64,000 nucleotides of DNA from Bacillus pseudomycoides DSM 12442 (GTDB taxonomy: Bacteria; Bacillota; Bacilli; Bacillales; Bacillaceae_G). Where the stretch lies: positions 2,667,120 to 2,731,119 of the forward strand of contig NZ_CM000745.1 of NCBI RefSeq assembly GCF_000161455.1, given 5' to 3'. Below, piece after piece: positions 8,770-17,429 of this stretch. Position numbers and translations under genes: made by a program. Position 1 is the first letter of the stretch. Each line of letters opens with the position of its first letter. The notes beneath the pieces are model-generated. The model saw only the letters and a program-made list of their open reading frames with translations. It did no database searches and had not been told where the DNA came from.

Positions 8770-9245
8770 TGGGTCAATTACAGTAGCAATTTGCTGATAA
8801 ACCAATAAGTGAAGAGGTTGTTTTAGAGGTTTCTAATAAGCTTGGGGTATCTTTCCCTAAAGACTATATAGACTGTGTTAAAAAGAATAATGGTGGAAAC
8901 GTTGAACCAAAATTATTTGATGTCAATAGAAAAGAAAGAGTATTTGGAACGCTTCTATCATTTGATATTGAGAATGATGAATTCATTCTTTCAGTTTATG
9001 CTGATTATAAAAAAACTTTACCAAATAGGGTCATCCCTATAGCTTTTGACCCAGCAGGAAATTTAATATGCTTTGATTATAAAAATCATGACAGTAATCC
9101 TAATGTAGTATTTTGGGAGCATGAAGGTGCTACTGAAAAGGAGGAATTAATAGATGATGAAGGTATGACAGAAGAAGCTGCCAGAGAAAATGTATTTTAT
9201 GTAGCAAGTACTTTCACTGAGTTTTTAAACAAATTGCATGATTAA
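8769..9245 (+). pseudogene. SUKH immunity gene with one in-frame stop
   Basis: It begins at the ATG overlapping the previous stop (TAATG). After five codons a TAG stands where the 56677 paralogue has tryptophan (VEW before QFAD), so a single TGG-to-TAG change explains the break. The rest is open to 9245: YIDCVKKNNGGNVEPKLF, RVFGTLLSF, IPIAFDPAGNLICFDYKN, ending FYVASTFTEFLNKLHD. No obvious restart codon follows the stop. Confidence 0.8.
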
Positions 9246-9259
9246 TAGATAGTTAAAAT

Positions 9260-9312
9260 AAAGGGGTTGCCCTATAAGTCGGTTTTGCTTGCTTATGAGG
9301 TGGCCCTTTTTG
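9260..9312 (+). terminator. Type-2 cassette terminator, copy 1
   Basis: GGG..GCCCTATAAG pairs with CTTATGAGGTGGCCC, followed by TTTTT. The same structure recurs at 17644-17694, each time shortly before toxin-linker homology. Confidence 0.7.
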
Positions 9313-9421
9313 TTTTAGAAGAAAATGATTTGATTTTAAATAAAAGATTCATATAAGAAAGCTGATAGCTAGTTTATGTAAAACTGATCAGCTTAAAGAT
9401 AGAAAATCTGCAAATGATAAG

Positions 9422-10141
9422 ATGTATCAGCTTGGCCCAAAAATAGCCGAGGGTGTAGATTATGTAACAGCTTCCTTCAAAGGCGTTGAAGCAGCTGAAG
9501 ACGGTGCATTGATAGGGAAGCAAGGTGGCCCAGGGAAGGTTACCGAGTGGGTTAATGCACGCCATGCAGCGAGTACTAAGTTTATGGATGGTAAGATTCA
9601 GGGGATTGAAGCTTCGCTTGCTAAGGGTACGGGTGATAGTGGAGGTAGATTCCCTACCAAATTGATTGATCCAGAAGCTGATAAACATATTATTGATAAG
9701 GTGGCTGAAGCAAGAGGAGGATTATCTAATAAATATAAAGAACGGGGTAATTTTGCATATGCAGAAGTAAATGTTACAGGTGTTGATAAGACAGATTTCT
9801 ATGCACATAGTGGCATTCATAACTCAGCAAAAGGAATTCCAGGAACAGAGGAGTTTTCATTCAAACCCGAGAACCCGGTATACAAGGCAACTGAAGCACC
9901 TGACAATGCAGGGGATATTTACCTTAGAGATGCAGATACAGAGTATAAAATACTAAATGACGTAGCAAATAGATTAGGTGGTAATAAAGATGTGACGAGA
10001 ACTATCAGATTGTTCACCGAAAAGGATACATGTGGTAGTTGCAATAAAATCATTCAGCAATTTCAAAAAGACTATCCTAATATTAAAGTTGAAGTACTTC
10101 ATAATGGTGATACACCTATTCCGCTTGAAAATTCAAAATAA
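9422..10141 (+). CDS. Orphan deaminase toxin tip (BURPS668_1122-like)
   Basis: Homology starts with the linker MYQLGPKIAEGV, GPGKVTEWVNARHAAST, GIEASLAKGTGDSGG. From residue 85 the toxin domain shows GNFAYAEVNVTGVDKTDFYAHSG, DADTEYKILNDVANRLG and RLFTEKDTCGSCNKII. The AHS histidine and CGSC cysteines match the zinc site of cytidine-deaminase-fold toxins, and the spacing fits the BURPS668_1122 group. It is the most intact tip of known activity in the window. There is no delivery domain and no strong RBS, so independent expression is doubtful. The tandem Imm3 gene follows 21 bp later. Confidence 0.7.
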   Translation: MYQLGPKIAEGVDYVTASFKGVEAAEDGALIGKQGGPGKVTEWVNARHAASTKFMDGKIQGIEASLAKGTGDSGGRFPTKLIDPEADKHIIDKVAEARGGLSNKYKERGNFAYAEVNVTGVDKTDFYAHSGIHNSAKGIPGTEEFSFKPENPVYKATEAPDNAGDIYLRDADTEYKILNDVANRLGGNKDVTRTIRLFTEKDTCGSCNKIIQQFQKDYPNIKVEVLHNGDTPIPLENSK

Positions 10142-10162
10142 TAAAATTCGGAGGTTTTATAA

Positions 10163-10858
10163 ATGGCTTATAGCTGTGACGAGTATTCAGAATATATATA
10201 TGAGACGTATAGTGAATATGTAGAAGATGAAAAAATGAGCAGAAAGGAGGCAGTTGCACGAACATTTAATGAGTATGATATGTTAATGAAAAAAAGCGTG
10301 ACAGATAAATTAATTATCAGTGTAATATTTGCAGAAATTCTAGTTTCGCATTCTAAAATTTCCAATACATTCAAAAATTATATGATTGAAACGATATCAA
10401 ATATTAACTTTATGTTAATAGAACAGGAGCATAAACTTACACAGGAACAGTACAATGATTTCCTCTTTCGTAAGGGGCAGGTACTTAAACAATTAGAAGC
10501 AAAGCCGTCAGACTATTATCCAAGAGTATGTTGGTACTATGAAGAATTAACAGACGAAGTTAATAAATTTTTTGATGAAATCAACTCTAATGATACAGAT
10601 GAAAATGAAGTAGTTGCTAAAGTATTCAAGTGTTTTGAGCGTGACTGCAAAAATACAGCAAGTGAAAAAATTATAGTGTATACAACCTTAGCTGAAAATT
10701 TATTACGATATAATTTGATGCCACAAATAGAAGACATGAGTTTTATAAACGAATTGAAGAAGTTTACATTAGACAATATTCAAGGTGAACAGCTATCTGA
10801 TGATGAGAAAGAAAAGTTGGCACAGCGTATACAAGTGGTTTTGGATTGCGGAGCATGA
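10163..10858 (+). CDS. Tandem Imm3 immunity protein
   Basis: GGAGG precedes the ATG at ideal spacing. The 231-residue product contains two copies of the Imm3 pattern: residues 1-112 (YSEYIYETYSEYVEDEKMSR, KEAVARTFNEYD, IISVIFAEILVSHS) and about 119-229 (WYYEELTDEVNKFFDEI, NEVVAKVFKCFE, KIIVYTTLAENLLRY). Each resembles the single-domain proteins at 14965 and 63491. Imm3 is known with deaminase toxins, which fits the upstream gene. The internal duplication is an inference from these parallels. Confidence 0.65.
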   Translation: MAYSCDEYSEYIYETYSEYVEDEKMSRKEAVARTFNEYDMLMKKSVTDKLIISVIFAEILVSHSKISNTFKNYMIETISNINFMLIEQEHKLTQEQYNDFLFRKGQVLKQLEAKPSDYYPRVCWYYEELTDEVNKFFDEINSNDTDENEVVAKVFKCFERDCKNTASEKIIVYTTLAENLLRYNLMPQIEDMSFINELKKFTLDNIQGEQLSDDEKEKLAQRIQVVLDCGA

Positions 10859-10976
10859 AAAATGCAAAACTAAGTTAAAAATTGTAAAAAATATTCAATG
10901 AGAGTGTAAATTAAACTGTGTAAGTTCCAAAAAAGAAGCATACGCAGTTTAATGGGAAACTTATATGAATTAAGTA

Positions 10977-11022
10977 AAAGGATAGCCAGCTTTCGAAAAA
11001 ACATTGCGGGCTATCCTTTACT
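10977..11022 (+). terminator. Terminator after tandem Imm3 gene
   Basis: Perfect 11-bp stem AAAGGATAGCC/GGCTATCCTTT; the downstream T-run is weak. Confidence 0.65.
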
Positions 11023-11068
11023 ATAATCTCAAAATCATCAGGATTATCGGGGATTCTTTCAATAGAAT

Positions 11069-11200
11069 TGGGAAGTATCTACATTTACTTTAGAACATCC
11101 AAGGTACGGATGGCCATTACGTCTTTTACAAAACTTTGGTGAAGATGTTATGCGAAATGGATATTGGTTAGGACAGTGGCTTGAGAAAAAAACGGCATAG
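11069..11200 (+). pseudogene. SUFU-domain immunity gene fragment
   Basis: An open 43-codon piece reads WEVSTFTLEHPRYGWPLRLL and then NFGEDVMRNGYWLGQWLE. It aligns with residues 21-60 of the SUFU-like gene at 20938 (WEVSTSALDSAKYGWPLRLL, NGYGLGQWLV). Neither end of the gene survives. Confidence 0.7.
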
Positions 11201-11212
11201 TTTTTTTCGAAC

Positions 11213-11344
11213 TTGAATTTGAAGAGTGGGCAGAACGTACCTATAGAGGAGGCGGGGAAAGCCCCGAAACGATACGAGGGACCCCCTGTGAAGGTAAAAT
11301 TAAAGATTGATACAGCGACAGAAAAAAAGGCAGAGTTAATATGA
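11213..11344 (+). pseudogene. Toxin second-linker fragment
   Basis: Reads NLNLKSGQNVPIEEAGKAPK and then PPVKVKLKIDTATEKKAELI before a stop. LNLKSG matches the linker before the metallopeptidase domain (FFDGLNLKSGS), so this is a leftover joint between the conserved linker and a lost tip. Confidence 0.5.
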
Positions 11345-11388
11345 GGAAAGTGTCGCTCAATTTTATAATCTCAAATGGAGTGAATGAT

Positions 11389-11878
11389 ATGAATGATGTA
11401 ATGAAACAGGCAATAACTCGTATTTCTCAGGTTACATGGGGAACCTCTGAAGTGAAAAAGAAATCTAGTGAACTTTTAATCACTGAGTATTTGAGAAGGA
11501 GCTCGTTGTTTTTAGAAGTTTATCCATTTGAATGTGGACCATTTTTTAGCCCCGCAAAAGTGTTGGATATTAATCTGGATTTCGAGGATGTTATTACAAG
11601 TATTTTTACTGAGCCAGGTAAACCAAATTTATTATGTAAAACAATTTGTCTGCGTTACTTAGAATGGAAAGATCATTAACGGTGATTTTCAAGACGTTTA
11701 TGAGCCATTAATAAAGTACTTTGAAAGGGGAGGCACTCTTAGAATTGATAAGGGTATCTATTTAGACTATGGATTTGGAGCATTTCCTATAGACAATTGG
11801 CGGGAACGATATGTAAAGTTACAAGCTGCTGATATTTCAGATGAAAATTTAGACAATATTGATATTGAGAATAATTGA
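11389..11878 (+). pseudogene. Frameshifted immunity gene, paralogue of 15473
   Basis: ATG 11389 has a GGAG upstream. The first frame reads AITRISQVTWGTSEVKKKSS, LITEYLRRSSLFLEVYPFEC and stops at 11679. The next frame resumes DVYEPLIKYFERGGTLRIDKG, DNWRERY, ISDENLDNID. The same motifs occur in one frame in the gene at 15473 (AIKRISAIDW, LCKEYLRRIAIFFRTYPGKC, LFEPVIKLYERGGYF, DISDKTLNSLDEF). A shift near 11676 is therefore likely. Family unnamed; immunity role inferred from position. Confidence 0.7.
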
Positions 11879-12613
11879 ACTGATTATAATTTACGTTTAC
11901 AGCCTTTGTGATAAGATTGTGAAATATAACCAAAAAACCAAAAGCTCAACAATTTGCTAATTACTTGATAAATTTTCAAAGGCTTATTCTAACTTAAACG
12001 ATAAGAAGGAATGAACTTTTTTACATGTAATCAAACTGCGATCTAGATACAACCTAAAATATGAACTAACATTGGATGATGATTTCTTTGTTAGTCTTTT
12101 TTTATGCTTAAAAGCAATAAAGGGAGGAATAAGTGTAATGATAATAATAGTAGGGCAATTCAACACACATATAATTGAAGATGGGAATAGTTCTTTTTCC
12201 GTATGAATGTTTTTTTCAGTGCTCTTGTATTGTTTCGGTTTTATTTTCTTTAGTAGTCATTGATGTGATGATAATTTAAAGATTGTAAAAGGGTCTATGC
12301 TACACTTGTTCTTGAATTTGGATAATTTTGTAGTATATGTACCGAAGGATTGATAAATTACTTCCTAAAAAATATTATTTGTTTGGTGGTAGTTTGAAAA
12401 AGGCGTAGGATTTGCTGGCAGAACGGGTGCAAAATGTGGAAAGATTGTTAGAGAAGAAACTTGAAAATCATTCGCTGAATATGGATATTTAAATGGGTAC
12501 TTAATTTGTGGTGAAGCATCAAACGGAATGAAGTTTATGGGATATTTTAGGGACGGGGAAATTGCAAATTTCCACCCAGTAACAAGTTTTGATTAAGATA
12601 TGTAGTTAGGAGA
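11879..12613. other. Decayed toxin sequence before an immunity gene
   Basis: Near 11930-12020 the repeat around 5750-5835 recurs in poorer form. Around 12405-12490 the translation resembles a linker (LLAERVQNVERLLEKKL, compare QAQNANRLSGEK). From about 12480 one frame reads SFAEYGYLNGYLICGEAS, MKFMGYFRDGEIANFHPV and stops at 12597. This is the tail of a toxin, by position the partner of the gene at 12620; its activity cannot be read. Confidence 0.45.
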
Positions 12614-12619
12614 ATGTTT

Positions 12620-13012
12620 ATGAGCGAGAAAAAGATTATGGGTGATGAATGGAATAAGAATTTTATTAGAGGGATTTTTATTAATAAATCAAGAATAATA
12701 AAATGTATAAATGTAATTTTAACAAAAGAAGATGTTGTTTTTGATGATGTTTGTATGATAGCTACTTACAGTACCTATGATGACGGTGATTCTGAAAGAT
12801 GTGAGATGGATGAAGTTGTATTAAGTATGGGATTTCCTGGTTATCCAGAAGAGATATCATGTTTAAAATATAAAGAGTTTTTTAAATTAATAGAGTATGG
12901 TTTAGAAGAGAAGATTTCTAGATTTAAGGAGTTAGAAAAAGAAGAAATCTTAAAAGAACTTGAAAAAGCAAGGAGTGGATTTGAGTCAATATTTTGGACA
13001 CGAGAAAGTTAA
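12620..13012 (+). CDS. Putative immunity protein, family unknown
   Basis: The second ATG is preferred: AGGAG ends 7 nt before it, while the first ATG is almost adjacent. The 130-residue protein has a beta-rich front (FIRGIFINKS, CINVILTKEDVVFDDVCMIA), an acidic turn (STYDDGDSERCEMDEVVLS) and a long charged C-terminal helix (FKELEKEEILKELEKARSGF). Cytoplasmic, no signal. Its position after a toxin-tail remnant suggests immunity. Confidence 0.45.
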   Translation: MSEKKIMGDEWNKNFIRGIFINKSRIIKCINVILTKEDVVFDDVCMIATYSTYDDGDSERCEMDEVVLSMGFPGYPEEISCLKYKEFFKLIEYGLEEKISRFKELEKEEILKELEKARSGFESIFWTRES

Positions 13013-13014
13013 AT

Positions 13015-13232
13015 CTAAGCTACCTTTTTAGCTAGATCTTCTATTGCTTGAGGAGTTTTATAACCAATGCTACTATGAATTCGCTTGCGGTTATAAAACC
13101 CTTCAATATATTGAAATAGTGCCAGATTTGCCTGTTCAAATGTGACGTATTGTGTACGATATACTTCTCCTTTCTTTAAAATGGCATGAAACGACTTGAT
13201 ACAAGTGTTATCATACGGACACTTCCTCTTTG
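13015..13232 (-). pseudogene. IS3-family transposase OrfB, C-terminal fragment
   Basis: On the minus strand the translation is CPYDNTCIKSFHAILKKGEV, YRTQYVTFEQANLALFQYIE, GFYNRKRIHSSIGYKTPQAI, ending DLAKKVA and a stop. The F-Y-N-x-x-R-x-H-S pattern is the end of the IS3-type integrase domain. The rest of the element is missing. Confidence 0.85.
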
Positions 13233-13302
13233 AAATCTATTGTAAAAAGTAAGAACTTCATGAAATTGCGTCCATAGGACCATACGGATATACATGAACT
13301 TA

Positions 13303-13447
13303 AAGCACTTGATTGTCTACTAAAGACAACAAGTGCTTTTTTGCGTTTAAGCATAGAGTTTAATTTAAAGGATTCATTACAATTTTATAAATGCACTAAG
13401 TGTTACATCTTTGGTGCTGTTTTTATGGATTATAATGGTTATGTACA
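13303..13447 (+). repeat. Cassette leader repeat, copy 3, with intact terminator
   Basis: The terminator stem AAAGCACTTGATTGTCT/AGACAACAAGTGCTTTT (with mismatch) is followed by TTTTTTG and about 100 bp shared with the leader at 875-998. It is the best-preserved copy and the reference for the insertion at 823-874. Confidence 0.75.
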
Positions 13448-14368
13448 GTGTACGACGATAGTAGAAACAAAGTTGTAAAAAGGATCAAAGTAACAACTAA
13501 CCTTGGATTATTAGCGAAACTGCGAACTGGAGAAACTAGTTTTAATCCAAATATAGTACAATCATTGCGAGACAACAAAAATATTGCGCTTGACCGCGTG
13601 AGACTAGCAGGCCTGAAAGCAGAAAAATACGGAAATGAAAAAATGTATCAGCTTGGCGGAAAAATGACCCAAGGAATGGAGAATACACTTGCTTTCTTCA
13701 ACAAGGGTCATGAAATAGTTGGAGACGGTGTAGTAGCAGGGAAACAAGGCGGTCCAGGAAAGGTTACCGAGTGGATTAATACGCGCCATGCAGAGAGTAG
13801 TAAGAAAATTAATGATGAGATTCGGGGGATTGAGGCTTCGCCTGCTAAGGGTACGGGAGATGCTAAATTTACCTATAAGAATAATCCTATGGATAATCCA
13901 AAGGCGGTAAAAGATATACTTGAAAATCCAGATGCAGTTTATGGTTTTTCACCTAATCCTGATTCAACTCGTATAGGTAAATATGCAAATAAAATAGATT
14001 GGAGCGATTTTGATCAAGTTGAAATTGCAAAACAGACAAGACAGGCATATCACGAGGCTAATGAGAAAATGTTGAATAATCTTTATAGTCAGGGATATTC
14101 TACAGAAGATATTGCAAGAAAGATGGTTAATGAACGCAATGCAAATAGGTTAAATAGCTATATTGAGAAAGGTGATATGGAGGGATATGAATTAGTAAGA
14201 AAGAGTAATTTACAAACTTATAATAATGCAGACGGTCCAACACCAGAGTCTTTTTTTGAAAAATATGGTTCATGGGAGGGAGTTGTTAATGCATCTGTAA
14301 GTAGTAATCCAGGTATGGATGCTTGTGTTGGATTATATGATATATATCATGGGGGAAAGTTGAAATGA
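13448..14368 (+). CDS. Orphan toxin tip, DAVYG type, full linker and domain
   Basis: GTG-initiated 306 residues, the longest uninterrupted linker in the window: VYDDSRNKVVKRIKVTTNLG, GETSFNPNIVQSLRDNKNIA, KYGNEKMYQLGGKM, GPGKVTEWINTRHAES, KKINDEIRGIEASPAKGTGD. The toxin domain (from about 145) has NPDAVYGFSPNPDST, DWSDFDQVEIAKQTRQAYHE, YSTEDIARKMVNERNANRL, PTPESFFEKYGSWEGVV and NPGMDACVGLYDIYHGGK. I know this arrangement only as a recurrent Bacillus polymorphic-toxin tip of unknown activity. The GTG lacks a convincing RBS and the reading frame is closed upstream by TAA, so this is a tip without a delivery domain. The immunity gene overlaps by 4 nt. Confidence 0.65.
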   Translation: MYDDSRNKVVKRIKVTTNLGLLAKLRTGETSFNPNIVQSLRDNKNIALDRVRLAGLKAEKYGNEKMYQLGGKMTQGMENTLAFFNKGHEIVGDGVVAGKQGGPGKVTEWINTRHAESSKKINDEIRGIEASPAKGTGDAKFTYKNNPMDNPKAVKDILENPDAVYGFSPNPDSTRIGKYANKIDWSDFDQVEIAKQTRQAYHEANEKMLNNLYSQGYSTEDIARKMVNERNANRLNSYIEKGDMEGYELVRKSNLQTYNNADGPTPESFFEKYGSWEGVVNASVSSNPGMDACVGLYDIYHGGKLK

Positions 14369-14697
14369 TTTGGAAAATAGAAGATAAAAAAGATTTTTTA
14401 TGGTATACCAGTAATAAGTGTCAATTGAAGATAAAAGTAAATGAAGATAAAGTAAATATTTGGTTGAATTATAATGGGTATAACATTATCATGCCAATGG
14501 GAATGTGGGGATTTGATGATGAAGTTTCTGAAAGAGGACTTAAGTATTGTATAGGTGGAGATCATATGCAAGAGTGGTATTATATTGTAGACAAGAAAGA
14601 CTTAAGACTTTTTGTAGATTTAATTTATTTTTTTATTGAAGAACATGATGCAGATAAGATGATTAACCCTAAATTAGGTATTAAAGGATGGAATTAA
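14365..14697 (+). CDS. Immunity protein for the DAVYG-type toxin
   Basis: The ATG overlaps the toxin stop (ATGA) after GGGGGAAAG, implying coupled translation. The 110-residue protein is beta-rich (FLWYTSNKCQLKIKV, KVNIWLNYNGYNIIMPMG) with an acidic aromatic middle and a C-terminal helix (LRLFVDLIYFFIEEHDADK). It is a paralogue of the gene at 1733. The pairing with the same toxin family at both places is good evidence of cognate immunity. Confidence 0.7.
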   Translation: MIWKIEDKKDFLWYTSNKCQLKIKVNEDKVNIWLNYNGYNIIMPMGMWGFDDEVSERGLKYCIGGDHMQEWYYIVDKKDLRLFVDLIYFFIEEHDADKMINPKLGIKGWN

Positions 14698-14825
14698 AAT
14701 ATACGCATAAATAGTTTTATAATATTGAATGCATTATATAATAAAGTAACAACATAAAAGTGTTGTTTGATAAAATAATAAAATAGTTAATTGTAACTAA
14801 AAGTAAATATATGTTATAACAATGA

Positions 14826-14868
14826 AAAGAGGTAGTGTTTCAAATAAGAAACATTATCTCTTTTTCTC
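14826..14868 (+). terminator. Terminator after toxin/immunity pair
   Basis: AGAGGTAGTGTTTC pairs with GAAACATTATCTCT (two G-U) around AAATAA, followed by TTTTCTC. Confidence 0.7.
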
Positions 14869-14964
14869 ATGCAAAGAAATTGTAGGAAGTAATAACAATT
14901 AGAGATAATACATAATAATGGGGAAAGATTAAAACCAAATTAATGGGTAATGGAGAGAGTTTTA

Positions 14965-15324
14965 ATGGAAGACTGGACATACAACGAGTTGTTTGAAACA
15001 ATTCAAGGGGTATATAAAGAATTTTTATCTCAAAATAGAGGGCATAGACACACAATAGCAAGAATAGTAGACGATTTCAATAACTTAGGTAAAATAGAGG
15101 ATATTATCGTTGATGTTGCTATAGGAGAGATTTTAATTACTTATGATAAAGTTTTCATTGGTTACGTTGAAGGTATAACAAAGACTTTAAGTTTGTTTAA
15201 TCCACAAGAAGCAGAAGGTGAATTAACATCAGAAGAAATAAATGATTTATCGAGACGAATAAATAAAGTAATAGAAGGATTAAAAAATGCAGAGGTTGAT
15301 TATAATCTCTCAGCAGAACAGTGA
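14965..15324 (+). CDS. Imm3 immunity protein
   Basis: The second ATG is chosen because GGAGAG lies 7 nt before it, overlapping an earlier in-frame ATG. The 119-residue protein starts MEDWTYNELFETIQGVYKEF and shows HTIARIVDDFNNLG, IGEILITYDKVFIGYVEG and ELTSEEINDLSRRINKVIEG. It is very similar to the protein at 63491 and to each half of the tandem protein at 10163. It stands alone here, without a toxin directly upstream, so it is an orphan immunity gene. Confidence 0.8.
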   Translation: MEDWTYNELFETIQGVYKEFLSQNRGHRHTIARIVDDFNNLGKIEDIIVDVAIGEILITYDKVFIGYVEGITKTLSLFNPQEAEGELTSEEINDLSRRINKVIEGLKNAEVDYNLSAEQ

Positions 15325-15472
15325 TATTTATAAGAGATTGAGTCCATTAGCTGATTATATAAAAATCGAAAGCTCATGACGGGTGAAACATCGTGCATAA
15401 CAATAGGATGAGAAAAATAGGCTTAGGCGAGATGACATTATAATGGGCGATGAATGTAAAGGGTGAAAATAT

Positions 15473-15958
15473 TTGGGGAATTTAAACCGAGCAATTAAGC
15501 GGATTTCAGCAATTGATTGGAGTCGTATTGGGGAAATAGAAAGAAAATCGAATGTCCAATTGTGCAAAGAGTATTTAAGAAGAATTGCGATATTTTTCCG
15601 GACATATCCAGGTAAATGTGTTTACCCCTTTATAAGTATTTCTAATTCAATCACATCACCGCAAGTAAATATAGAAGGAATTGAATTAATTAATGAAGTG
15701 AAGAATAGTTATCAAAATGCAATAGTTACAAGTTTCCTTGAACTAAATGCACTTATAGATGAGGGAAATCAAATCGCTATTGAGAACAAAGATCTATTTG
15801 AGCCAGTAATAAAACTTTATGAACGCGGTGGTTATTTCTATAAGAGAAGTGGCTTTGTAAATGTAGATGGAGTATCGTTTCAATTAAACAATTGGGAGGA
15901 ATTTGAACCTTCTGACATAAGTGATAAAACTCTGAATAGTTTAGATGAATTTGAGTGA
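15473..15958 (+). CDS. Putative immunity protein, paralogue of frameshifted 11389 gene
   Basis: TTG start with AAAGGGTGA 8 nt upstream. The 161-residue protein has an N-terminal helix (NRAIKRISAIDWSRIGEIER), LCKEYLRRIAIFFRTYPGK, a central strand region, LFEPVIKLYERGGYFYKR and a C-terminal NNWEEFEPSDISDKTLNSLD. No membrane or signal segment. It may share a transcript with the Imm3 gene 150 bp upstream. Function is inferred only from neighbours. Confidence 0.5.
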   Translation: MGNLNRAIKRISAIDWSRIGEIERKSNVQLCKEYLRRIAIFFRTYPGKCVYPFISISNSITSPQVNIEGIELINEVKNSYQNAIVTSFLELNALIDEGNQIAIENKDLFEPVIKLYERGGYFYKRSGFVNVDGVSFQLNNWEEFEPSDISDKTLNSLDEFE

Positions 15959-16084
15959 GTTGAGACATAAGTAAGATAATTCAAAAAGTTATGAAAGAAA
16001 TAAGAGGCTCTCATTAGATAATCTTATCTGAAAAGTATTTGTACGATTATGAGGAATGAAAATTAGTTTGTTTTGGAAGTTAAT

Positions 16085-16130
16085 GAAAAAAGTAGCAGAG
16101 ATAAATACTAGAAATCTCTGCTGCTTTTTT
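16085..16130 (+). terminator. Terminator
   Basis: AGTAGCAGAGAT pairs with ATCTCTGCTGCT, flanked by an A-run and a six-T run, so it could work in both directions. Confidence 0.75.
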
Positions 16131-16183
16131 ATGGTGCAAGTTGTAGAAGCGTGTAATCGGCAAAAATTACAGCAAGGGGAAAT

Positions 16184-16395
16184 ATGACTGCAGAGGAGAG
16201 AGCTGGTTTAGAGGAAAGAAATATTAAAAATACGGTAATCCAATAGGAACAACAGCTGAGAGTATGTTTAATAAGATAAAAGATTCATACATTGATAAAG
16301 GAATTTATGAATGAGATGAACAAGTATGGAAAATTATAATTGAAAAATCAATGCAAAAAGATGCAATAAATACACTATTAGGATTAGTACATTAG
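16184..16395 (+). pseudogene. Toxin tip remnant before immunity gene 16408
   Basis: Across a frameshift and a TGA it reads MTAEERAGLEERN, KKYGNPIGTTAESMFNKIKD, SYIDKGIYE, then VWKIIIEKSMQKDAINTLLG and LVH before a stop 12 bp ahead of the next gene. Only the last 70 or so residues of a toxin survive and no catalytic signature is seen. Confidence 0.5.
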
Positions 16396-16407
16396 GAGGT
16401 GTAACTT

Positions 16408-16848
16408 ATGATAATACTGAATAATTACTCTAAGACTGGCACATATATTATATTAGAACCTAGTGGATATTCAATAGTTGAAAAAAATAAAGTACAGTTA
16501 GTTAGGCAAGGTGTGGGAGGATTTAGTGAAGATGGACAATTGATAGGTATTTCTGTTGATTCAAATAAATTCTTTTTTATATATAATGAGAAGAAATATG
16601 AGGCAATTCCTGATGAGATTATCTGTATAAATGAGAGAACTGATAATGGAAAACGTAATTTTCAAGTTAAAATAACAGATAAGGTTGTGTGTGATATTAC
16701 ATATAAACCATATATAAGCCCATTCGTTTTAACTTTTGGCGATGATGAGGATGAATTCGATTATTTCCTATATCTAAGTAATTTGATGTTAAGTAAAGAT
16801 TCCATGTTAAGTTTTATTAAAGGAATGAATAGATTAAAAAACTCATAA
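16408..16848 (+). CDS. Putative immunity protein, first of a tandem pair
   Basis: ATG follows AGGAGGTG. The 146-residue protein opens MIILNNYSKTGTYIILEPSG and has GVGGFSEDGQLIGISVDSNK, KVVCDITYKPYIS, EFDYFLYLSNLMLSKDSM and FIKGMNRLK. The same motifs occur in the same order in the broken copy 580 bp downstream, so the pair arose by duplication. Beta-rich, cytoplasmic; no named family recognised. Confidence 0.5.
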   Translation: MIILNNYSKTGTYIILEPSGYSIVEKNKVQLVRQGVGGFSEDGQLIGISVDSNKFFFIYNEKKYEAIPDEIICINERTDNGKRNFQVKITDKVVCDITYKPYISPFVLTFGDDEDEFDYFLYLSNLMLSKDSMLSFIKGMNRLKNS

Positions 16849-16986
16849 GAAATTTTAACATCAGGAGTATAATTTTGCTGCAAAGTCATAAATTATCTGA
16901 ATTCCTAACTTATAATCAAAATAGAAAATAACAATGTATGGCAGTGAAATAATAATGTCTTCTATTTGGAAAGGAGTATAATCATT

Positions 16987-17429
16987 ATGATAACATTGCA
17001 TAATTATCCAAAACTGGAATCATACATATTAATTGATAATAATACGTATTCAATAAAAGAAACTGGGGATAGGTATAAAACAGTACTAGGGATTGGTGGG
17101 ATAAGTGAAGATGGACAGGTAGTTGGTATTTATGTTCAAGATGACAAACTATTTTTTTTCTACAATGGACAATCATTTGAAACATCTTTCCAATTTGTAA
17201 AAATAGTTATATTTCCAAATTGGAAAGATGTTTTAATATACAAATAGGGGGACAAAATATATGTAATATAGTTTATGAGCCTTTTATCGATCCAGGAATG
17301 ATATATTATGATGCAGACCCTGAAGAATTTGATGTATTGTTATACTTAAGTGGATTAATGAAGAATGAGGATTCTATTAAGAAATTTATGAAGGGTATGG
17401 AAATAATTAAAGCACAGAATAAAAGCTAG
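16987..17429 (+). pseudogene. Frameshifted duplicate of the 16408 immunity gene
   Basis: GGAGTATA lies before the ATG. The first frame reads MITLHNYPKLESYILIDNNT, GIGGISEDGQVVGIYVQDDK and stops at 17247. The overlapping frame continues VFNIQIGGQNICNIVYEPFI, EFDVLLYLSGLMKNEDSI and FMKGMEIIK. Alignment with the 16408 product shows one frameshift near 17228. Confidence 0.7.
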
